64,000 nt of DNA from Moniliella sp. 'wahieum' (GCA_003971905.1 RSEE01000124.1:62001-126000), one strand, 5' to 3'. Counted from the first letter of the stretch, positions 21,893 through 33,476 are shown. A program made the numbers and translations. Notes: generated from the sequence alone by a model not told the origin.

Positions 21893-22708
21893 TCAATCTG
21901 TACTAGAGGCAACAGTCGATTTCGTCTTGAATATGATTGATGCATCACGCAACAAATGGATGGGGGGAACGACACGCAAGAGTACAGCGAACAGAAACGA
22001 GGGAGGTTGAGCGATCAGGACGGTGCACATTCTATATCGTTGTGCCTTCCAGGCTGTTGGGTTACGCGTTCCCAGGTACCGCCAGCGTCGCAGCGCCGAC
22101 GACAGGTGCCTCAACCATGTCGACAGGTCGATTCCTTCCTCCTGGTCAGAAATGACGACCGCGTCGACTTGCGCAGGGGGGCGGAGAGACGTTGCTGCTT
22201 CCAACATCACATCAGACATCAAATCCTCAATGTTCATCACCTTGATCTTCTTGAACACCTCCAGGTGGACGCAGGTTGCGGCAAGCACGGACATTCCGAT
22301 AGGCTGGATAGTATCCGCTGGCGCACCGGAGTGCAGGGTGGAACGGATAGTTGTACAGGAGAGATCAGGGGCGTAGCGGTAGAATACCAACCGAGGTTCC
22401 GGAACCGTCAACTTGGGCTGCAGCTCGTTGGCCGTCAACATGCCGATGGGGAACACCAATCTCAACGACTTCCCCTGAAGGGCGAGAATGATGATGTTCG
22501 TTTGGATTAGGCAGCGCTCGCACCGCTTCCTTGTCCGGAACCCTTTTTCATCGCCAATGATCAACGTACTTCCCGCACGCGCTCTAGAAGGGCGCCGGAC
22601 ATGTGGACCCGCGCACGTCGGTGTGGGTGCTGAGCACAAAGATGGGAACGTACTTGCCTTGCAGCGGAATGAGGGACGTGGGCGGTAGGCAAGACGCCGC
22701 CTTGACAC
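21893..22708 (-). CDS. Unrecognised protein-coding gene
   Basis: A long open stretch on the minus strand, convergent with P5C reductase, that I cannot assign. The best coding part reads LRLVFPIGMLTANELQPKL, PEPRLVFYRYAPDLS, TIRSTLHSGAPADTIQPIGM and KVMNIEDLMSDVMLEAA. It is balanced in composition and not a shadow of another gene. Two GTACGT donors (near 22650 and 22565) suggest short introns upstream, around an exon containing MSGALLERVRE. No signal peptide, zinc site or nucleotide-binding motif is visible. Ends are approximate. Confidence 0.4.
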   Translation of the reverse strand: MSRRRLAYRPRPSFRCKASTFPSLCSAPTPTCAGPHVRRPSRARAGSTLIIGDEKGFRTRKRCERCLIQTNIIILALQGKSLRLVFPIGMLTANELQPKLTVPEPRLVFYRYAPDLSCTTIRSTLHSGAPADTIQPIGMSVLAATCVHLEVFKKIKVMNIEDLMSDVMLEAATSLRPPAQVDAVVISDQEEGIDLSTWLRHLSSALRRWRYLGTRNPTAWKAQRYRMCTVLIAQPPSFLFAVLLRVVPPIHLLRDASIIFKTKSTVASSTD

Positions 22709-23258
22709 AATATAGGTTACCTACTACCGCGTTGGCACGGTGCTACAACATCGAAAAAGCTCGGCGGGTGTTCGACTAAGAACGGTTGTCTCTTTCGAAG
22801 AGGAGGCCTACCGTTCGGTACAGTGGTGGATCAAGACCCATCCGAGATGATCAAGGCGTAACGATTCGTCATGAAAATGAGATTCAATAGATGTTGATCG
22901 TGGGCGTGTTGGATAGACACCCGTGATGAGACACGAGGAGAGGTGAACAGTGAGATATAGTGGGGGGTTGTGGTGCCGACCGATTCACCGACATGTAGGC
23001 GACCGGCAATGCGTCGGTGCCTGGTAGAGAGTCGACCCCACCTGTTGGAGGAGGGTTAGGTTACGACTACGAGGGCAGCTGATCCACGCATGAACGAAAG
23101 GAGTCATACTGGCCTGAGGCCTAGTTGGCCGTTCGTCATGCCAGTCTGCATGTACCTCCACTTAGTGATGGCTGACGTCGTTGGCTCCTACAATGCAAAC
23201 ATTGTACACAGGAAACCCAAATGGACGTCTCAGTAGCACGCACAAAGAGGGGAAAGGA
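22709..23258. other. Intergenic, no gene seen
   Basis: About 550 bases containing the likely promoter of the unrecognised gene and the 3' flank of the rhomboid gene. I see no conserved frame or RNA gene in it. Confidence 0.3.
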
Positions 23259-25014
23259 CTAGGACTGAAGCAGGTAGTCCTTAGCAAGGCGACGAGCAAA
23301 GAACCCCTTGCACCGTTCGTACAAGTCTTGCCCGCAATAAAACCAAAAGCACCCAAACGCTGCGCCACCCAAGTGCGCCGCATGGCCCAACGCTTTCCAT
23401 CCCAACACAAGCCCGTACAGTCGACCAAGAGCAAAACCGACGTGGCTGTCGCGATGGACTGGGGCACAAACAAGGTCAACGGCCAACCACCTCGGCATCC
23501 GGCATCTCCAAGGCCAACAAGACCAGCAAACTGTACGCGCCCCCCGATAGACCGATGCTGGGGCGGACGAGATGATCGGCGTACTCTTGCATTAATTGTT
23601 GGGACCGCGTGTCCCCTCGTGGGCTGCACGAGCCCAGTGCCGCAAGAGACGGGTCAGAGTGACGCGCGCACGAATGGCGGAGGCTAGGTGGCCTGTTGCG
23701 CCGCCGACCGCGGCACCAGCAATCAAGATGGTGAACGAGAGGGGAGTAGGGACGATTCAGGTACATGCGGGGTGGAGGTACGTGCGGTCCGGTCTTTCCC
23801 CTTGTCAACAAGACCGTCCGGCGACATTTCACTTGCATGGACCAATCGCTCCACCGCGACAGAGCCAATGGAGTAAATCGCGATCCCATTGGCCAAGAGG
23901 TGGAGGGTAGATATATGTGTCCATCCCGATGTGAGAATGGTGTGTAAGCGCGGCACCTTTTGGCCTGCTTCATATGCCTTCTCTTTCATCAAAGCCCAGT
24001 ACAGATGTGGACGAGGAAAGAAAGGCGTAGTACGAGCTCCGGGCGCATGAGCTAGCACCTCCATCAGCCCTAATCGCACTCGTACCGGGCAATCTTGAAT
24101 GGCACATGGACCAGGGCGATCACCAACAGTGGTGCAACCATAGCAGCGTGTCCAGGGGAGAGGGAAAGGTACCTATCGCTCACGCTCAGGTAGGTGTTGA
24201 CCGTCCACTCCATCCAGCCCTGAGGGAGAACCGACTTGCCCTCTTCCACTAACATTCGAAGCACGTTGCCCAACTTGGCTGCGATCATGTGGGTGTGGGC
24301 AGAGCGTAACCGCGCCTCGCCCACCCCCAGGAATGGATCCTCCTGTGGGTCAACCAGCCACGCGTCCCGGTCTCGTCCAACCGAGAGGGATGGGCCTTCT
24401 CCATGTCCAGCGGCGAGGCAGCAGAGTCAGCAGACGCAGTGGAGGATGTGAAGGAAGTGAGATCCCCCAATCCCTTGAGGAGGGAAATGAGTTTCCCGCC
24501 AGGCGAGTTTTCCCGTTCTTGTGCCCGGACCGCACGAGCCAAGGCGGCCGACGATCGACACTGAAGTATGCGGCTACGACAATGGACAGTGCCAGCGGCG
24601 AGAGCAAGGGCAGTCGGACGGAACAGCGGGGGGGGGAAAGCCAAATTCGCCAGGCTTGGGATGGGGTGTGCCTGGGATATGGGCAAAGGGCACTGTGCGC
24701 ACTGCTCCCAGGGGAGCGTCCGCATTGGACCCCATCCTCGGCCCCTCCTTGGCAGAGCGACATTTCCTCCACGGGCATGTGGGCCGCAAGCCGAGCCAGG
24801 TCCTTGTCGCGCTCAGACAGGGGACCCGCACCCATACTTTGCCCCCGGGGTGGCGGGGGCGGGGGAGCGGAGGGTGATGGGGTTGCGGTAGAAGGCGGAG
24901 CGGGTGGGGCCCCACGGTCGGCAGGCGCGCCAGAGCGAGGCGACGTGTGCAGATGCGCTGCGTGTGGACGCGGCAGGAGCGCGGCGACGGGGCGCACCGC
25001 ACGCGCAACATCAT
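23259..25014 (-). CDS. PCP1: Mitochondrial rhomboid protease Pcp1/PARL type
   Basis: An intramembrane serine protease of the mitochondrial inner membrane. The start MMLRVRCAPSPRSCRVHTQR (ATG 25012-25014) is a strong Arg-rich presequence. PLFRPTALALAAG matches the PARL juxtamembrane block, and GWMEWTVNTYLSVSDRYLSL, HAAMVAPLLVIALVHVPFK and FFPRPHLYW follow. The catalytic core has LHLLANGIAIYSIGSVAVE, then VRPSIGLSGGAYSLLVLLAL with the GxSG serine. HAAHLGGAAFGCFWFYCG carries the catalytic His in the HxxHLGG block. The stop is TAG at 23259-23261. Several frame changes and probably one or two introns lie between 23450 and 24700, so internal exon ends are not fixed. Confidence 0.85.
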
Positions 25015-25410
25015 GGGGATGGGGTGGGGGGGGCGACGAGGCGGGTGATGGCCGTGGATTCAATATTGACTTGGGCGTGAACATTGGATCCGAACCTAAA
25101 CGTTCAGTCACTCGTCACTATCACTGCACTCCGATTGCGTGTTGGGCCCAGTTGGACCGCTGCTGCGTCATGCAACCAACCCTACCCCAGCGAGCGAACG
25201 AAAAGACCGCAGAGGGTACGCATGTTACCGCTGTATTACGGTTGATGGCCTGCTTCCCTCAATACCCCGCCAGGACCAGCTATAGAATGGCCATACCAAT
25301 CATGCTCTACATTGAGTTCCCACCGCGCGGTTCTCCTCCCTCTTCCCATCTCATGTCAAATCCTCAAGAAGGGAGCAAGCGCATCGATCGCGATGACTAT
25401 ACAACAGCGA
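25015..25410. promoter_or_regulatory. Rhomboid gene upstream region
   Basis: About 400 bases between two minus-strand mitochondrial genes. CTAAACGTTCAGTCAC near 25097 is another member of the AACGTTCA motif family. No coding sequence is seen. Confidence 0.35.
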
Positions 25411-27797
25411 TTAAATGTGCCGTTGAACCTCCACGTCCTCGAACGCTTGAATCCGGTCGCCCGGCTCAAAGTCTTGGAAGTTGTCAAAGGCGATGCCGCA
25501 TTCGGTGCCCTTACGCACCTCATTCACATCCTTCTTAAGATGCTTGAGGGTATCGAGTTTGCCACGGTAAATCTCCTTCGCTCCTCTCCCCGTAGGACAC
25601 GCATCTGGCCGCGCGTTTTGATGGACCCATTGACGACGCGAGACCCCGCAACTTTGTGGAATTTGGCACCGCGAATGTTGATCTCAAATAGGGTAAGTAC
25701 TTCGGCTTCCCCTAACACCTTGGTCTCGATCCGTGGTGGCAGCAGTTCGACACTTCATCTCCTACCCGCTCAATCAAGCGGTAAATTACCTTGTCTTCCA
25801 TCACTTCCACCTTGGGAACTTTTCGCTCAGCCAACCTCCGCACGGCACCAGGAACGGCCACGTTGAAGCAGACAATTTGAGCATTGGCCGTGCTCGCGAG
25901 CGAGACATCCGCCTCGCTCGGCGCGCCCACCGCTGCATCAATCATGCACCCCCACCTCTTCGTTCCCAATCCCTTCCAGCGTCGCCTGTACCGCCTCTAC
26001 CGAGCCTGACACATCGCCCGGATGAGAATGTTGAGGATCTTGCGACCGGATTCTGTAGGGGTGGTATTTCCTCTGGGCCTTGGCGCTTCTTGCTCGACCT
26101 TGGCGATCGCCTCGCCAATGACACGTTGCAACTGCGCTGGCGGGGGAGGAACAGCCGAAGGGTTGGGAATGGCTTGGCCACTGCTCAGGTCAAATTCGAG
26201 ACCTAACCGCGCAGCACGGGCAGCAGCACGTTTCAAGTACTCCATCCGGTCCTTGCGACTGTCCACTTCGGACTTTTTGCGGCGCATCTCGTTGATCTCC
26301 ATCACATCGTTAATCATGGCTTCTCGCTTCGCGGGTCTTGCGATCCTCGGCAGCCCGTTTCACATCCGCCTCCGACTTGGCCGACAATACCATGTCGCCT
26401 GCCTGTGGCAAATCTTTCCACCCCGATACGACCACAGGGTCCGCCGGGCCAGCTGTTTTGACCGTTTGCCATTCGAATCAAACATGGCCTTGACCTTGCA
26501 CCAGGACGTGCCAGCCAACAAAAACGAACCTGGTTTCAGTTGCCCCCGTTTGACCAGCATCGTCGCACATTGCCCCTGCCCTTTTCCAAACGCGACTCGA
26601 CCACCACGCCTTCGGGCAAACCATCCTTTCGGCCCGGAGGTCCGCAAGTTCGCCATCGCCGCCAACGTTTCTTCGAGTTCGTCGAGCCTTGTCCGGTCTT
26701 GCCGCTGACCGCAACCAGGGGACATCCCCTCCGGCCTCTTCCAGCGGCACTCCAGCTGCCAACAATTGGTTTTGATCGTCTCCGGGTCGTTGCCGGGTTT
26801 GTCAATCTTGTTGAGTGCGACGACCATTTGGACCGAATTTTCTTCCCCCCTTCTTCTGTGCGCGCATCCTGGTTGATGCGTGTCCAAGTATCAATCACCT
26901 CCTTGGTCTGTGGCATCACCCCACCCATCGTCCGCCGCGACAACCAACACAATAATGTCGGTCGTCTTGGCCCCGCGTGAACGCATCTCGGAAAACGCGG
27001 CATGGCCCGGCGTATCAAGAAAGTGACTGTGGTGATTTCTCCTGTCCCCTTAGCAACGGTAGGGGAAACAGCACCCTTCTTGTCCTTCTTGTCCTTCTTA
27101 TTGTTCTTGTTCTTGCCATCCTTGGCTTGCAATCGCAACCCCACCGGCACGGAAAAGGCACCAATGTGCTGCGTAATCCCACCAGCCTCGCCGGCTGCTA
27201 CAGAAGCGTTACGCAGCCGGTCCAAGAGCGTTGTCTTGCCATGGTCCACATGGCCCATCACGGTCACAATCGGAGGTCGGAGGGGTACACGGGATTTGTC
27301 CGCCGGCGGCGGTCGCGGGTGCAAATCAAACCCAGCTTGCGACGCGATCGCCTCGCATCCCAAATCCAGCAACGCCATTTCCGCATCAGCAAAGGTGAGC
27401 ATTGCGTCGGGTCGGTTGTCGGTCAAGCCGGCTCGGAGGATGGCATTTTGGAGCACGTCTGTTGATCGATGGGGGTTAACGGTTGGACTTGCTAAGATAC
27501 AAGCGAGGTACAGAAGGAAAACGTACGGATGCGCAGGTTGAGTTTACTGGCCAAGTTCTGGACACTGATAAAGGGAGGCACGTGGGCCGTGGGCGGGGCA
27601 TACTCGACCGGTTTCTTGAGTCCTCGGCCGGTGCGGCCTACCCTTGGGGCGGCGCAGGCGGCGGGTGTGGTGTGCAGTGCGCGCGCGGGGACGGGGAGGC
27701 GGGGCGGCAGGGGTGTGGACGAAGGGACGGGCGTGGGGAGGCTGAGAAGGAGCGCGGCGCTGGGCCGCCGCCGCAGAAGAAGACGCGCCGAGGCCAT
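25411..27797 (-). CDS. IFM1: Mitochondrial translation initiation factor IF-2
   Basis: A GTPase that places initiator tRNA on mitochondrial ribosomes. The start [20 protein letters not shown] (ATG 27795-27797) is a mitochondrial presequence, followed by ARALHTTPA. An intron at 27459-27526 joins NLRI to [13 protein letters not shown]. The G domain shows [15 protein letters not shown] (G1), [20 protein letters not shown] (G3, after a frame change) and NKIDKPG (G4). Domain II has [20 protein letters not shown]. The C-terminal domains show [32 protein letters not shown] and the ending [22 protein letters not shown] at 25411-25413. At least six frame changes are needed. The predicted Lys/Asp/Asn-rich insert near 27060-27120 is low complexity. 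Confidence 0.9.
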
Positions 27798-28119
27798 TGG
27801 GGCTGCGCTGGTGGCAGCTCCACCAGGTGCAGCCGAGGCCGTCGTCTCATTTAAGCCGGGCGGAACCACTTCTTCCTGCCGCCCGCGTGCGTTCCGCCCG
27901 AGCCAAGCATAAGCACCGGCCCCGAAAGCTTCAGGTTGAAACTTCCAACGGCGGGGCGCACGGACATTTGAAAGTTGCATGGGGCAGCCCCCTCCCACCG
28001 GCTGCCCATCCAGCCGATGCCGGCTGCTCGTTTACCGATTTCTCGACTTTCACGCCTCGGCCCGAACCATCTCCTCCCCCGCCGCCCCCCCCCCCCCCCC
28101 ACCCCCCCCCACCACCACC
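27798..28119. promoter_or_regulatory. Divergent promoter IFM1 / enoyl-CoA isomerase
   Basis: About 320 bases. TTCAGGTTGAAACTTCCAAC (about 27931-27950) and ATTTGAAAG belong to the TTCAA/TTGAA motif family. Just before the isomerase ATG is a C tract: 16 C at 28085-28100, an A, nine C at 28102-28110, then ACCACCACCACC. Confidence 0.45.
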
Positions 28120-29093
28120 ATGGCCTCCTACACCGCCCTCGACGCCCCCATCTACTTCCCCGGCGCCACCCCGCCCCCAGCACAAGCAGCGACGCCCCCT
28201 CTGTCCTCGCCCTCGCCCAGGCCGACAAGGGTCTCTGGGTCCTCGCTTTACCGGCGCCGAGACACCCGACAATCGCCTGACCCCTTCCTGCTCCGTGCCT
28301 ACCTCGAGGCGCTGGACCACGTCGAGGCACAGTGGGAGGCTCTCTCTTCCGACGAGGAGGCGGTCGCCAAGGGCGCAGCGCTCATCACCACGGGCCAAAT
28401 CGAGCCAGGCAGCAAATTCTTCTCCAACGGCCTCGACCTCGCCCAGGCCATGTCCACCCCAGGCTTCTTTGACCATCCGTTCACCACCGTCTTTCGTCGC
28501 TTGCTCACCTTCCCCATCCCGACGGTCGCTGCCATTGGCGGCCACGCCTTTGCTGGTGCCGTGTCCTTGGCCTTGGCACACGACTACCGCGTTATGAACG
28601 GTCGCAAGGGCTACTTGTGCATGAACGAAATCTTCTTTGGCGCGCCCATCCCGGCGGGAATGTCGGCCGTGGTCAAGGCGAAAGTGTCGGATGCGCAGGT
28701 CCGTCGTGCGCTCTTCCTCGAGGGACACCGCTTCAGTGGTCGCGAAGCCTTTGACAAGGGCATGGTCGACCTGATTGTTCCGTCGGCCGATCACCCCCCG
28801 ATCCCAGAGGACAAGGCTAAGGAAGTGGATGCGCTTCAGCCACAGCGTGTGCTCGATGCCGCACTCCGATTGGCTACCAAGGTACGCACCTTGGCGGCCA
28901 AAAATGCGTTTGGGGTCAACAAGGCCATCAATTACGTTGAGGCACTGGAACAGATGAACATCGAGTACGCCCCCACTCCCCCCTTTCTTGATTGAGCTTG
29001 TTGTTGACGGACTCTACCCTTGGTGTTAGGCAGGACAAGTTTACTGCGCACGTCGACCAGTTGACCGAGGGCCCGGCCAAGGCTAAGCTATAG
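28120..29093 (+). CDS. Peroxisomal enoyl-CoA isomerase/hydratase family protein
   Basis: A crotonase-fold protein, closest in pattern to plant-type delta-3,delta-2-enoyl-CoA isomerases that handle unsaturated fatty acids in peroxisomal oxidation. The start MASYTALDAPIYFPGA (ATG 28120-28122) runs, after a frame change near 28190, into GAETPDNRLTPSFL. Oxyanion-hole sequences are SKFFSNGLDLAQA and AAIGGHAFAGAVSLALAHDY, and GYLCMNEIFFGAPIPAGM carries the likely catalytic Glu. An intron at about 28965-29032 joins QMNIE to QDKFTAHVDQLTEGPAKAKL, ending at TAG 29091-29093. The last three residues, AKL, form a type 1 peroxisomal signal. Without splicing the protein would end in PPFLD and lose it. Confidence 0.85.
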
Positions 29094-29739
29094 GTTCGAA
29101 ACACGAAAACGAGACACCACACTGTACTGTAAAACTCGTTTCCTTTTTCCTCTTTTGTGGGAATGCGATGCAGGTAGAGACAAACATGCCTATGGGTGTG
29201 GTGGCGGTACCAAAGTGTCTGTGGGGCGGAGACATTTGGTCTAATACTTTTTGTTTCCTGGCAGGTCTGGAACTTTTAAGAAGACAAGGCAGGGGCAGGG
29301 TGGTGCGCTGGAGGATTGTAATCAGAGTCACACGTCATGTAACTTTGAGCTTCAAGCTTCAAGAACGGTTGCCCGTATCCTTTGCGAAACTGAAGACGTG
29401 GGCCCCACTCGAAATGTCAAGAGCACTTCCAATTTCATGATGCATCGGAGGCGGAAAGTGTGGGGGCCTAACCCTCAGCCCTCAGCCCTCAGCAGCTTGA
29501 AGCTTCAACGTCAACGCCCTTGGATTGAACGCACAGTTTAATGATGAGCACTAGTCTTTCGCGTCCGCTACGTGGCAATCTACATCCAGGTGTTGGCCAC
29601 TACTATACGCAGGCATCAAGCGTGCGACTCTGTCCCAACTACTTCCGTCGTCGGGCTGGCTACGCCGACCTGACAGCACGGTTTTGTGTGCGGGGAAGCT
29701 GACATAATCCACCCCTTGCATCTTCACCGACCCCAGGCA
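29094..29739. other. Intergenic between isomerase and ARS2
   Basis: About 650 bases. It contains a palindromic TTGAGCTTCAAGCTTCAAGA (29345-29364), a CCTCAGC triple repeat with CTTGAAGCTTCAACG (29472-29510), and the ARS2 promoter. No gene is seen. Confidence 0.4.
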
Positions 29740-32560
29740 ATGGCCGACGCGATCACCGCCAACACGCGAACACGCGAACACCGCCACCACCGCCATCCTC
29801 CTTCCCATCCTCCATCCCCTCTTCCCTCCCACCGCCCATGTCGCGTGGGCATCCTGGACGCCGGGGCGAGCCGCCTACCCCCCCCGCCCGCCCCCTTCCG
29901 TGCTGGCTCTAAGCGCCCGCGTGGGTACGAGTACGACTATGGCTACTACCCGCCCCCGCCACCTCACGTCCACCCCGCCGCTGGTCCCGGCCGCCACGGC
30001 TACCCCAACCAGGGCTGGTACGAATACGAGTACGAGTACGATACGACCACGACCGCAACCGCCGCGCGCCTCCCCCTGTGCGCGATCGCTGGTACCGCGA
30101 CGAATGGGACGCGTACTATGAGCACCAGCGCCGACGCGGCGCCTGGGACGCGTATGATCGTCAGCGCCACCACGACTATTGGGATTACCCACCTGGTCCC
30201 ACCCCCGCTCGGCGCCTCCAGGCCATCTCCTCCCCTCCCCCTCCCCTTCCTCCGGCCAGGACAAGCATCGGTTCCGCCTCTGCTTCCACTTCTGCCTCCG
30301 CAGCCCCCTCAGCCCTCCATCCCCCGCCCGACCAGTCCAGGAATACTGCACCCGCTCATCCCCATCCCCATCCCCATCCCCCTCCTCCCCATCCTAACGC
30401 AGATGCGCGCCTCGCCTCCTTCCTTCTGCACCGGGGCCTCCGGCGTCCAGTTCCTCAGACCAGCCCGAACCGCAGGTCATGGCCGACCCGTACAAGGAAG
30501 AGACACTGATGCCCTTTAAAGCGTTTGCGCACTGGTTGCGAACGCGCCCAGGAGCCTCACAGAGCGCATCTGGGGACCAACCCTGGAATGAATACCAGGA
30601 CTACCGCGCCATTGTGCTCAAGCGCCAGTTGGGGACGTTCTTCCAAGCCCACCGGAACCACGCTTGGTTCCAAGAACGTTACTCACTCTCCCCCGAGTTT
30701 ACCCTGCGCCGTAAGATGCACAAGTTTCAAGGCCGACAAGGACGTAAGCCGCACTGGCTGTCCGAGTTGGCTCAGGGCAAGCTGGATGCGCTTACGTGGG
30801 ACGTCCAGCTCTTGAACAGGGAGGAGAGGCAGAAGGAGGAAGAGGAGGTGGAGACTATGGAGGAGGAGGACAAATCCGACCGCCGCCGTGGTTCCGCACC
30901 CTCCCTATGGGCTGCTACAACGCGTCTGGGCCTGTCTAGGGTCCTCCATGGCAACGAGAAGGTAGAAGACTCAATGCCCCAACTTCTTCTTACCAACATA
31001 CATGCTGATGCCGACCGTGCTGAGTTGGAGGCGATCTTGGTCCGCATAGCCGGGGACCAGTTCCGCTACCTTGCTATGGGCGAGCCAAGGGAGACCAAAC
31101 GTTGGTCCCGCAATGGATTTGCTGTCTTTGAACCTGGCACCGAGGTCGACTCAATCGCAACCCAATTGTCCCACACTCCTTGGGTGGTCAGCCTCTCCAA
31201 GCTCGTCGTCCAGACCGAAACGCCACGGCCCGAGTCCGTGTTCGCACCATGCCTCATCATGCTGGCCCGCGGTTGTGGCACGACCTGATCCAAGCGCAGA
31301 AACTGGTAGCCAAGTTGGAGCAAGAAGACCACAATGAGATTTTCGTTGTGGACGTTGTCTGTCCACAAAGCAGGCTCGTCGACAAGCTTCAGGGGACAAT
31401 TCGGAGGCTGGCAAGGCTGAGGACGAGGCTGCGGCCAGGGATCTGGTAGCGGAAGCCCAAACGTGGCTTGCGACTTGTGTCACCGACGCGATTGCCGCAC
31501 GAGTACAGGATCAATTTGCCATTCCGTTTGACCAGGTTGTCAGCGCGTTTGGGACCACGGCCACGGCCACAACCACGGCCTCCCCTGCCTCCTCTCTCCG
31601 AGCGTCGCCACTCCCCAACCCCACCGGTCAAGTGGGTGAATCAACCGAGTTGACTTCCCGTCAAAACACGTTGGAATTGGCTTTGAAGCGGGCACTCGAC
31701 CTGCACATTGATGCGCTGCGGGAAATTTGGCACGTGGACTATTACTCGGGCCTGATGCGCGACTTTGAGGAAGAACTGGTACGAGCAGTACCGGTGGTGG
31801 CACGGCGTTACCTCCCCGACGATGTGACGGCGACCGAGTCGGCGAATCGAGCGCTCAAATTGCTTGATGCTAAGCTGGCCCAGATACTTCATCCGGACCA
31901 GGTGGACCTGGCTGAGCTAGGTGGCAAGCCGCTCGAAAAGGAGGTGGAAACTCTCCTTGCCCCCTTTATCTATGAGGTAACCCCTGAGCGGCACCGTTGT
32001 ATGGTCCCCCTCACCGATCCGAGTACAGGGGAATCTAAAGTGTGTGGCAAGCCCTTTTCCGCCCCCGTCTTTGTCCGAAAACACTTCGCCAATAAACATC
32101 GGGCCTGGTACCAGGCCCAAACAGAGCCTGTACTGGACCAGGCTCGCTTGCTGAACCAGTACGTACTGGATCCCAACCGGCCCGTGTGTTGAGCTCAGCG
32201 GTGGCACGAGCCAAGGTCGAGCACGAAGAAGAGGAAGCCCCACCGAGCCAACGGCCGAAGCGCGATGAAGGTCCTCTGGCCGCTCGCATGGGCGTACGAA
32301 CAGCCCAGCCAGGCGCTCCTGCTGTTCGTCGATCGTTCTCGGATCGGTCTTCACCTCCTCTGCCTCTGCCTCTACCTCCACCTGGAGAGCGACCGGATCC
32401 ACGTACGCTAGACCCACGCGCTAGCAGGGTGGGACGAAGCTACCAAGATCTGGACGATGCGCCTGTCCGAGGTGGGGTGGATGTTGTATTAATCCGGTGC
32501 TGTGCCTACACTCTGCATTCTGCGCTTGCCGCTTGGTTTCGTGACAGGAAAGATACATGA
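29740..32560 (+). CDS. ARS2: ARS2/SERRATE-type RNA effector protein
   Basis: ARS2/SERRATE bridges the nuclear cap-binding complex to RNA processing and decay factors. The N-terminus (ATG 29740) is Pro/Tyr/Arg-rich with GYEYDYGYYPPPP. The conserved DUF-type block follows: MPFKAFAHWLRTRPG and YQDYRAIVLKRQLGTFFQAH, then WFQERYSLSPEF. An RRM-like middle (LLTNIHADADRAELEAILVR) leads to DALREIWHVDYYSGLMRDFE. The zinc finger is CMVPLTDPSTGESKVCGKPF followed by VRKHFANKH, a C2H2 pattern at 31998-32100. The tail GRSYQDLDDAP resembles the cap-binding motif at ARS2 C-termini. Frame changes near 30075, 30400, 31260, 31390 and 32190 are needed. The end is uncertain by tens of bases. It converges on the TPI-like gene. 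Confidence 0.85.
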
Positions 32561-32645
32561 CGGTACTAGTATAGTAGTTGTGAAGTGAAGTCAAGTCGAG
32601 TCGATTCGATTTGGTTCGGGTTCGGTTTGATTCAAGGTAAGCGAG

Positions 32646-33476
32646 TTACGAGGCCACCTCAAGAATAGTCTGTATAAATCGATCGGGATCATGGGCAAAG
32701 CGACCCAAAAAGAGGCCATCCACCCCGTCTTCGATTTTACGGAACGTGCCGGGCCCCGCCGAGCCGCCATAGAGAATGCGAATCGACGCAAATTTGCCCC
32801 CCTCAGAGCAAAGATAGGGCTTGACGAGCGCGCGCAGCGCTTGGGTGATCTCTACCACGTACTCGGCCGAGGCCGGCTGAGACGCACCAATGGCCCAGAC
32901 GGGCTCATAGGCCAAGATTACCTCCTTGGTAGCGGTTTCGGGCTGGGACTCGGCCGTACCCTCGGCAGTAAACACGCCAGCAACTTGTTGCCACACCTCG
33001 GCTACCGCCGCCTGCTTTTGGGACGCCACCGACAAGTCGTACCGTCCCACCTCGCCTACGCAGATAAGCGGCGTCAAGCCCACCGACAAGGCCGCTACGG
33101 CCTTTTGGACCACTTGCGCATCCGTCTCGCCAAACAACCGACGCCGTTCGGCATGGCCCAGCTCGACCAACTGCGCACCCGCCTGGCGAAGAACGAGGGG
33201 AGAAACTTCCCCCGTGTACGCACCCTTGGGCTCAGAAAACGCATCCTGCCCCCCCACCCAGATGCCCTGGGGCGCAACCGTCTGCTGCACTGCACAGAGC
33301 GTGACAAAGTCCGGAATGAGGAAAATGTCGGTGGCGTACGTATGCGCCGAACGCGTGGCAGCTACTTTGGTCGCGACTGCCTCGGCGTAACTCAGTGTCG
33401 TCGGCAGATCAAAGTACATCTTCGTCGACACGCCTACCAGTCGGCGTCGGCCCGAGGGAGCAAGAGGAAGCGACAT
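32646..33476 (-). CDS. Triosephosphate isomerase paralogue, possibly a tetrulose-phosphate isomerase
   Basis: A complete intron-free 276-residue TIM barrel, ATG 33474-33476, with no frame change. The three catalytic positions are present: Lys in GVSTKMYF, His in ELGHAERRRLFGE and Glu in AYEPVWAIG. The phosphate loop reads ILYGGSAGPGTF. It departs from ordinary TPI in two places. The residue two before Lys is Ser-Thr instead of the glycolytic Asn, and the His block is ELGHAERR rather than IIGHSERR. Both changes are typical of TPI paralogues acting on erythrulose phosphates in bacteria and some fungi. So the glycolytic enzyme is probably encoded elsewhere. Substrate is inference. Confidence 0.85.
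   Translation of the reverse strand: MSLPLAPSGRRRLVGVSTKMYFDLPTTLSYAEAVATKVAATRSAHTYATDIFLIPDFVTLCAVQQTVAPQGIWVGGQDAFSEPKGAYTGEVSPLVLRQAGAQLVELGHAERRRLFGETDAQVVQKAVAALSVGLTPLICVGEVGRYDLSVASQKQAAVAEVWQQVAGVFTAEGTAESQPETATKEVILAYEPVWAIGASQPASAEYVVEITQALRALVKPYLCSEGGKFASIRILYGGSAGPGTFRKIEDGVDGLFLGRFAHDPDRFIQTILEVAS

Noticed and set aside
27979..28119. Upstream extension of the isomerase frame
   Set aside because: It runs through the poly-C tract with Pro-rich junk; ATG 28120 begins the family-like sequence.
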